This document shows, in pieces, positions 7,276 to 10,071 of a stretch of DNA of 10,071 bases. Both the position numbers and the translations under genes were made by a program. The DNA comes from Anaerolineales bacterium. GTDB taxonomy: Bacteria; Chloroflexota; Anaerolineae; Anaerolineales; Villigracilaceae. Below the pieces are notes generated by a model. That model saw only the letters and a program-made list of their open reading frames with translations, was not told where the DNA came from and searched no databases. The stretch spans positions 1 through 10,071 of the forward strand of contig WGAD01000302.1 of NCBI GenBank assembly GCA_015489255.1, in the 5' to 3' direction. Each line of letters begins with the position of its first letter. The first letter of the stretch is position 1.

Positions 7276-8027
7276 CCTTGCTCCGAAAAGATTTGTCGCG
7301 CCAGGGCCGGGTCATCGGTGAAAATGGCGTCCACGCCCCAGGCGCGCAAACGGCGCATATCCGGCGGACGGTTGACCGTGTACACATGCACGCGCCCGCC
7401 CCGGCGGTGAACCGCCTGCACCAGCGCCGGCGTAACGTTTTTCAGGTGCGGGTGCAGCGCCTGGCAACCCCAGCGCCACAAACCGCCGTCCACCATGCGC
7501 CCAAACCGGTTGGGTTCAGAAAGCATCCCACGATAGATCTGCGGCGCCAGCGCTGCGGCCAGCCACAAGTTTTGTGGGAAGAAAGAAGAAAGCAAAACCC
7601 GGTCTTGCAGACCAAAGCGCCGCACCAGACGCACCACGCGCCCCACCAGGCCATCCAGCGGCGAGGTGTAATTGGTCAGCTCGATGTTCAAAATCGCGCG
7701 CTGGCCGAACCGTTCCAAGACTTCCTCCAGGGTGGGGATCTGCGCCCGCCCCGCCGCAGCGGGGAAGTGAGCCGCTGCGTTCAGCCGACGCAACGCCGCC
7801 AGCCGCTGGCGATTCACCCGCCCCTGTCCGTCCGTCGTTCTGTCCAGGGTGGCATCGTGTATGACCACCACCCGCCCGTCCTGCGAAAGTTTAACGTCGA
7901 ACTCCAGGCCGTCCGCCCCTTCCTGCAAGGCCAACTCGAAAGCCTCGAGGGTGTTTTCCGGAGCGTGAGCAGAAGCGCCCCGATGTCCAAAGACAAAGGG
8001 GCGCCCCAGGTCCGGCCAGCGCAACAT
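7272..8027 (-). CDS. Glycerophosphodiester phosphodiesterase (GDPD family)
   Basis: A 251-residue TIM-barrel hydrolase of the UgpQ/GlpQ family, which splits glycerophosphodiesters such as glycerophosphocholine into sn-glycerol 3-phosphate and an alcohol. The active site is intact: HRGASAHAPENT (H15, R16, E24), the metal ligands in LEFDV (E42, D44), the second histidine in VIHDATLDRTT (H57, D58), the barrel glutamate in NIEL (E116), and the closing GVDAIFTDDP motif. There is no signal peptide, so it is cytoplasmic like UgpQ; the length is also typical of that type. The start codon overlaps the stop of the upstream ATPase by one base (TGATG), with GGAG 5 bases before the ATG, so translation is probably coupled. 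The stop overlaps the next start (ATGA). The sequence shows no transport genes nearby, so its source of substrate is unknown; it may recycle membrane lipid head groups. Confidence 0.93.
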   Translation of the reverse strand: MLRWPDLGRPFVFGHRGASAHAPENTLEAFELALQEGADGLEFDVKLSQDGRVVVIHDATLDRTTDGQGRVNRQRLAALRRLNAAAHFPAAAGRAQIPTLEEVLERFGQRAILNIELTNYTSPLDGLVGRVVRLVRRFGLQDRVLLSSFFPQNLWLAAALAPQIYRGMLSEPNRFGRMVDGGLWRWGCQALHPHLKNVTPALVQAVHRRGGRVHVYTVNRPPDMRRLRAWGVDAIFTDDPALARQIFSEQG

Positions 8028-9364
8028 CAGAGCTCCACGAAATACGATTTCGCCGCCCGATCGATCAAATCGCGCGTCATGGCTGGTTTGACGGCCATAT
8101 AGCGGGCAATGTCAATGATCTGATCGCAGAGATCGCGCGGGTGCGAGGCGCGCAATTTGCGATTGCGCTTGATATACCATTCTTGCAGCAAATACGCCAG
8201 GCCCTGATCGCTGTATTCCACCCCTTTGGCGCGGGCCACGCGGCGGAAGATCTCTCGAAATTGCTCATAGTTCGGGTCGCCAATTTCAATCTTGTGGCGC
8301 AGACGGCGCAAAAAGGCTTCATCCACCAGGTCGCGCGGCGGCAGGTTGGTAGAAAAGACCACCAGCACATCGAAGGGAATATCTATCTTTCGACCCGTGT
8401 GCAAAGTGAGAAAATCTACCCGGTTTTCCAGCGGCACAATCCAGCGGTTGAGCAAGTCGCGCGGGCGCACCTGTTGGCGACCAAAGTCATCGATCAACAA
8501 GATGCCGCCATTCGCCTTGACCTGGAAAGGCGCCTCGTAAAACTTGTTGACGTCATCGAAGACCAGGTCCAACCCCTCCAGCGTCAGTTCCCCGCCCACC
8601 ACGATGAACGGGCGGCGGATTTTGATCCAGCGCGGGTCGCGGCGGGTGCTGCTGCGCAATGACCCGGTTCCCGTTGCTGTTGTGTCTTCTTCCGGGGCGC
8701 GCTGATGGTTCACCGAATCGTACAATTTGATGACCTGCCCATCCACATAGAGCGCATAGGGGATGTACATGCTATGCGAAAGGATCAGGTTGCCAAAGGC
8801 GCGGGCGACGCTGGTCTTGCCGTTGCCCGGCGGGCCATAGAGGAAAATGGACGTGCCCGAGTTGAGCGCCGGGCCTAACCGCTGAAATGTCTCTTCCGAA
8901 AGCACCAGTTGCGAGAGGATCTGGCGCATGGTGCGGGCTGTGACGATCACCCGGCCACGGCTCTGTTTGCGAATGGCCTCGTTATACACATCGATGGGCA
9001 CCGGCGCCGGCCCGGCATACTGGCTGCGTTCCAACGCTTCTTGCGCCCGCGCCCGACCAACGGAGGTGATCGCATATTGGTACGCCCCCTCGCCCAAGCC
9101 CATTTGCGAGGAACGCACTTCTACCAGTTTCTCGCGTTTCAATGTGTCCAGCAACTGGTCGGTCACCCCGGCAAAGGGCAAGGCCAGCAGCTCGGCAATC
9201 TTGAACCCCGAGAGATACCCCTGAAAGTACAGGATCTTCAACGTCAAATCTTGCAGCCACAACGGTGAAAGCCCGGTGTCTTCTAGGCGGGTGATAGGCG
9301 GCGGCACAAACCCCTGCCCGCCGCGATTAGCCGCTGCCGCCGGTTGACGTCCCATAAAAGCCAT
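8027..9364 (-). CDS. AAA+ ATPase with N-terminal winged-helix-like domain, function unknown
   Basis: A 445-residue cytoplasmic protein. After a flexible Ala/Gly-rich start, residues about 30-112 look like a winged-helix domain (LTLKILYFQGYLSGFKIAEL, VTDQLLDTLKREKLVEV, then a beta wing ending AYQYAITSVGRARA). The AAA+ module follows: Walker A GPPGNGKT (177-184), Walker B ILLIDDF (288-294), sensor-1 STN (338-340), an arginine pair in EAFLRRLRHKIEI (353-354) suited to an arginine finger, and a helical lid with RDLCDQIIDIARY (410-422). A segment of about 70 residues between Walker A and Walker B (about 210-280), with a charged Thr/Ser-rich part, is an insertion compared with minimal AAA+ domains. 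I recognise no specific family; motor, chaperone or DNA-associated roles are all open. Start: ATG at 9364 with GGGAG 8 bases upstream. A TTG at 9379 would start inside that ribosome site. First gene of a four-gene overlapping operon, behind a good promoter. Confidence 0.87.
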   Translation of the reverse strand: MAFMGRQPAAAANRGGQGFVPPPITRLEDTGLSPLWLQDLTLKILYFQGYLSGFKIAELLALPFAGVTDQLLDTLKREKLVEVRSSQMGLGEGAYQYAITSVGRARAQEALERSQYAGPAPVPIDVYNEAIRKQSRGRVIVTARTMRQILSQLVLSEETFQRLGPALNSGTSIFLYGPPGNGKTSVARAFGNLILSHSMYIPYALYVDGQVIKLYDSVNHQRAPEEDTTATGTGSLRSSTRRDPRWIKIRRPFIVVGGELTLEGLDLVFDDVNKFYEAPFQVKANGGILLIDDFGRQQVRPRDLLNRWIVPLENRVDFLTLHTGRKIDIPFDVLVVFSTNLPPRDLVDEAFLRRLRHKIEIGDPNYEQFREIFRRVARAKGVEYSDQGLAYLLQEWYIKRNRKLRASHPRDLCDQIIDIARYMAVKPAMTRDLIDRAAKSYFVEL

Positions 9365-9372
9365 AGCGATTT

Positions 9373-9377
9373 CTCCC
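9373..9377 (-). promoter_or_regulatory. Ribosome binding site of the AAA+ ATPase gene
   Basis: GGGAG on the minus strand, 8 bases before the ATG at 9364-9362. A possible TTG start at 9379 overlaps this site, which argues for the ATG. Confidence 0.7.
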
Positions 9378-9432
9378 AAAACTAAAATCAGGATACGGAC
9401 TGCGCCCGTCGGATGAATGCACAGGTGAAATC

Positions 9433-9461
9433 ATTATATGCCAAAGTCCGCCCTGGCTCAA
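9433..9461 (-). promoter_or_regulatory. Sigma-70-type promoter of the four-gene operon
   Basis: On the minus strand the -35 box TTGAGC (9461-9456; four of six match TTGACA) is separated by exactly 17 bases from a perfect -10 box TATAAT (9438-9433). Transcription would begin near 9426, giving a leader of about 60 bases before the ATPase ATG. No strong hairpin or riboswitch-like fold is visible in that leader. Confidence 0.72.
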
Positions 9462-9532
9462 CGGTCGCGTTGGCTTTTGCGCTTTACATCTGCCTTGCAA
9501 GTTGTTCGCTGCCAACGAGCGCACGGCTCCGG

Positions 9533-9538
9533 TATAAT
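9533..9538 (+). promoter_or_regulatory. -10 element of the glycosyltransferase gene
   Basis: A perfect TATAAT on the plus strand, 35 bases before the ATG at 9574, predicts a short leader of about 29 bases. There is no convincing -35 box at 16-18 bases; the closest TTG-containing hexamer, TTGTTC at 9502-9507, is too far away. The promoter may therefore be weak or need an activator. It diverges from the operon promoter about 100 bases away. Confidence 0.5.
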
Positions 9539-9573
9539 CTGCACATCTTTTTCACCACCTCAGGATTTTCCTC

Positions 9574-10071
9574 ATGAACCTTTCCGTGATCATCCCTGTG
9601 TACAACGAACGGCAGACCATCGCAGAGATCGTCCGCCGCGTGCAAGCGACTGGCCTGGCCACCGAAATCATCATCGTAGACGACGGCTCGCAAGACGGTA
9701 CGCGCGAGGTACTCCAGCGGCTGGCCGCCGCCCACCCCGAAATTCGTCTGTTTTTCCACGAGCAAAACCAGGGCAAGGGTGCCGCCGTCCGCACCGGCTT
9801 GCAGCACGCCAGCGGCGACGTGCTGCTCATTCAAGACGCCGACCTGGAATACGACCCGCGCGATTATCCCATCTTGCTCAAGCCCATCGAGGAGGGTCTC
9901 GCCGATGTCGTCTATGGCTCGCGCTTCCTGGGCGCGCCGCGCCGCCCGGTCATGTTCTGGCACATGGTCGCCAACAAATTGCTCACTTTCCTGACCAACC
10001 TGCTCTACAACACCATCCTGACAGACATGGAAACCGGCTACAAGGTCTTTCGCCGCGAAGTGGTGCAAGAC
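9574..10071 (+). CDS. Family 2 glycosyltransferase, polyprenyl-phosphate sugar transferase type (3' end missing)
   Basis: The first 166 codons are open to the end of the window, so the gene is cut by the window edge rather than broken. It is a GT-A fold enzyme: MNLSVIIPVYNE start, IIIVDDGSQDGT (DDGS at 36-39) for nucleotide-sugar binding, ENQ-type loop NQGKGAAVRTG, the metal-binding QDADLEYDP (87-95), then VVYGSRF and the TDMETGYKVFRREV segment. This pattern is typical of dolichyl/undecaprenyl-phosphate glucose or mannose synthases, which move a sugar from UDP- or GDP-sugar to a lipid carrier at the inner face of the membrane. The FWHMVANKLLTFLTNLLYN helix is also usual in that group. Whether C-terminal membrane helices follow cannot be seen. 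Start: ATG at 9574, with AGGA at 9562-9565, 8 bases upstream. Sugar and acceptor cannot be told from sequence. Confidence 0.92.
   Translation, partial: MNLSVIIPVYNERQTIAEIVRRVQATGLATEIIIVDDGSQDGTREVLQRLAAAHPEIRLFFHEQNQGKGAAVRTGLQHASGDVLLIQDADLEYDPRDYPILLKPIEEGLADVVYGSRFLGAPRRPVMFWHMVANKLLTFLTNLLYNTILTDMETGYKVFRREVVQD

Noticed and set aside
9395..9411. Short hairpin in the leader of the ATPase operon
   Set aside because: The arms are 4 bp with a 7-base loop; too weak to call an attenuator or riboswitch.
9468..9517. Seven-base inverted repeat CGTTGGC (9468-9474) and GCCAACG (9511-9517) between the two divergent promoters
   Set aside because: The arms are short and 36 bases apart, so chance is a sufficient explanation without a second copy or a conserved match in relatives.

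Overview
The window looks like a piece of a bacterial chromosome with fairly high GC content, most probably from Chloroflexota (Anaerolineae or a neighbouring class). This placement is inferred from the style of the proteins: a minimal Ser/Thr kinase with a C-terminal anchor, an FHA protein, a GH3-like protein with a C-terminal membrane domain, and an AlkK-type acyl-CoA ligase. No rRNA or other marker gene is present to confirm it. I see no tRNA, rRNA, CRISPR array, insertion sequence or phage gene. Coding density is very high, and every gap between genes is shorter than about 220 bases.

Layout. Positions 1-134 hold a strong rho-independent terminator (78-110, minus strand) that ends the first gene; I recognise nothing in 1-77. 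On the minus strand, 135-1751 encodes an AMP-forming fatty-acyl-CoA ligase, and 1815-2468 encodes a protein with an FHA domain followed by an OmpR-type winged helix. A second well-formed terminator hairpin lies in the short gap between them. Divergent from the FHA gene, across an AT-rich promoter region, is a plus-strand Ser/Thr kinase (2590-3591) that ends in a membrane helix. FHA domains bind phosphothreonine, so the pair looks like a local phospho-signalling module.

The kinase converges on, and overlaps by 29 bp, the last gene of a four-gene minus-strand operon (9364 down to 3563). In transcription order the operon encodes a winged-helix AAA+ ATPase, a glycerophosphodiester phosphodiesterase, a PLP-dependent threonine/serine dehydratase-like enzyme, and a large exported GH3-like protein with an Ig-like domain and three C-terminal membrane helices. 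Every junction in the operon is a TGATG or ATGA overlap, so translation is probably coupled. A good sigma-70-type promoter lies upstream of the ATPase gene (9433-9461). The window ends inside a divergent plus-strand family 2 glycosyltransferase of the polyprenyl-phosphate sugar transferase type.

The main point of interest is the GH3-like protein. It keeps the NagZ/GH3 scaffold, but the substrate-binding Asp, the Lys-His motif and the nucleophile Asp all appear to be replaced, which suggests a surface-anchored pseudoenzyme. It is co-transcribed with an uncharacterised AAA+ ATPase and lies next to a kinase/FHA pair.
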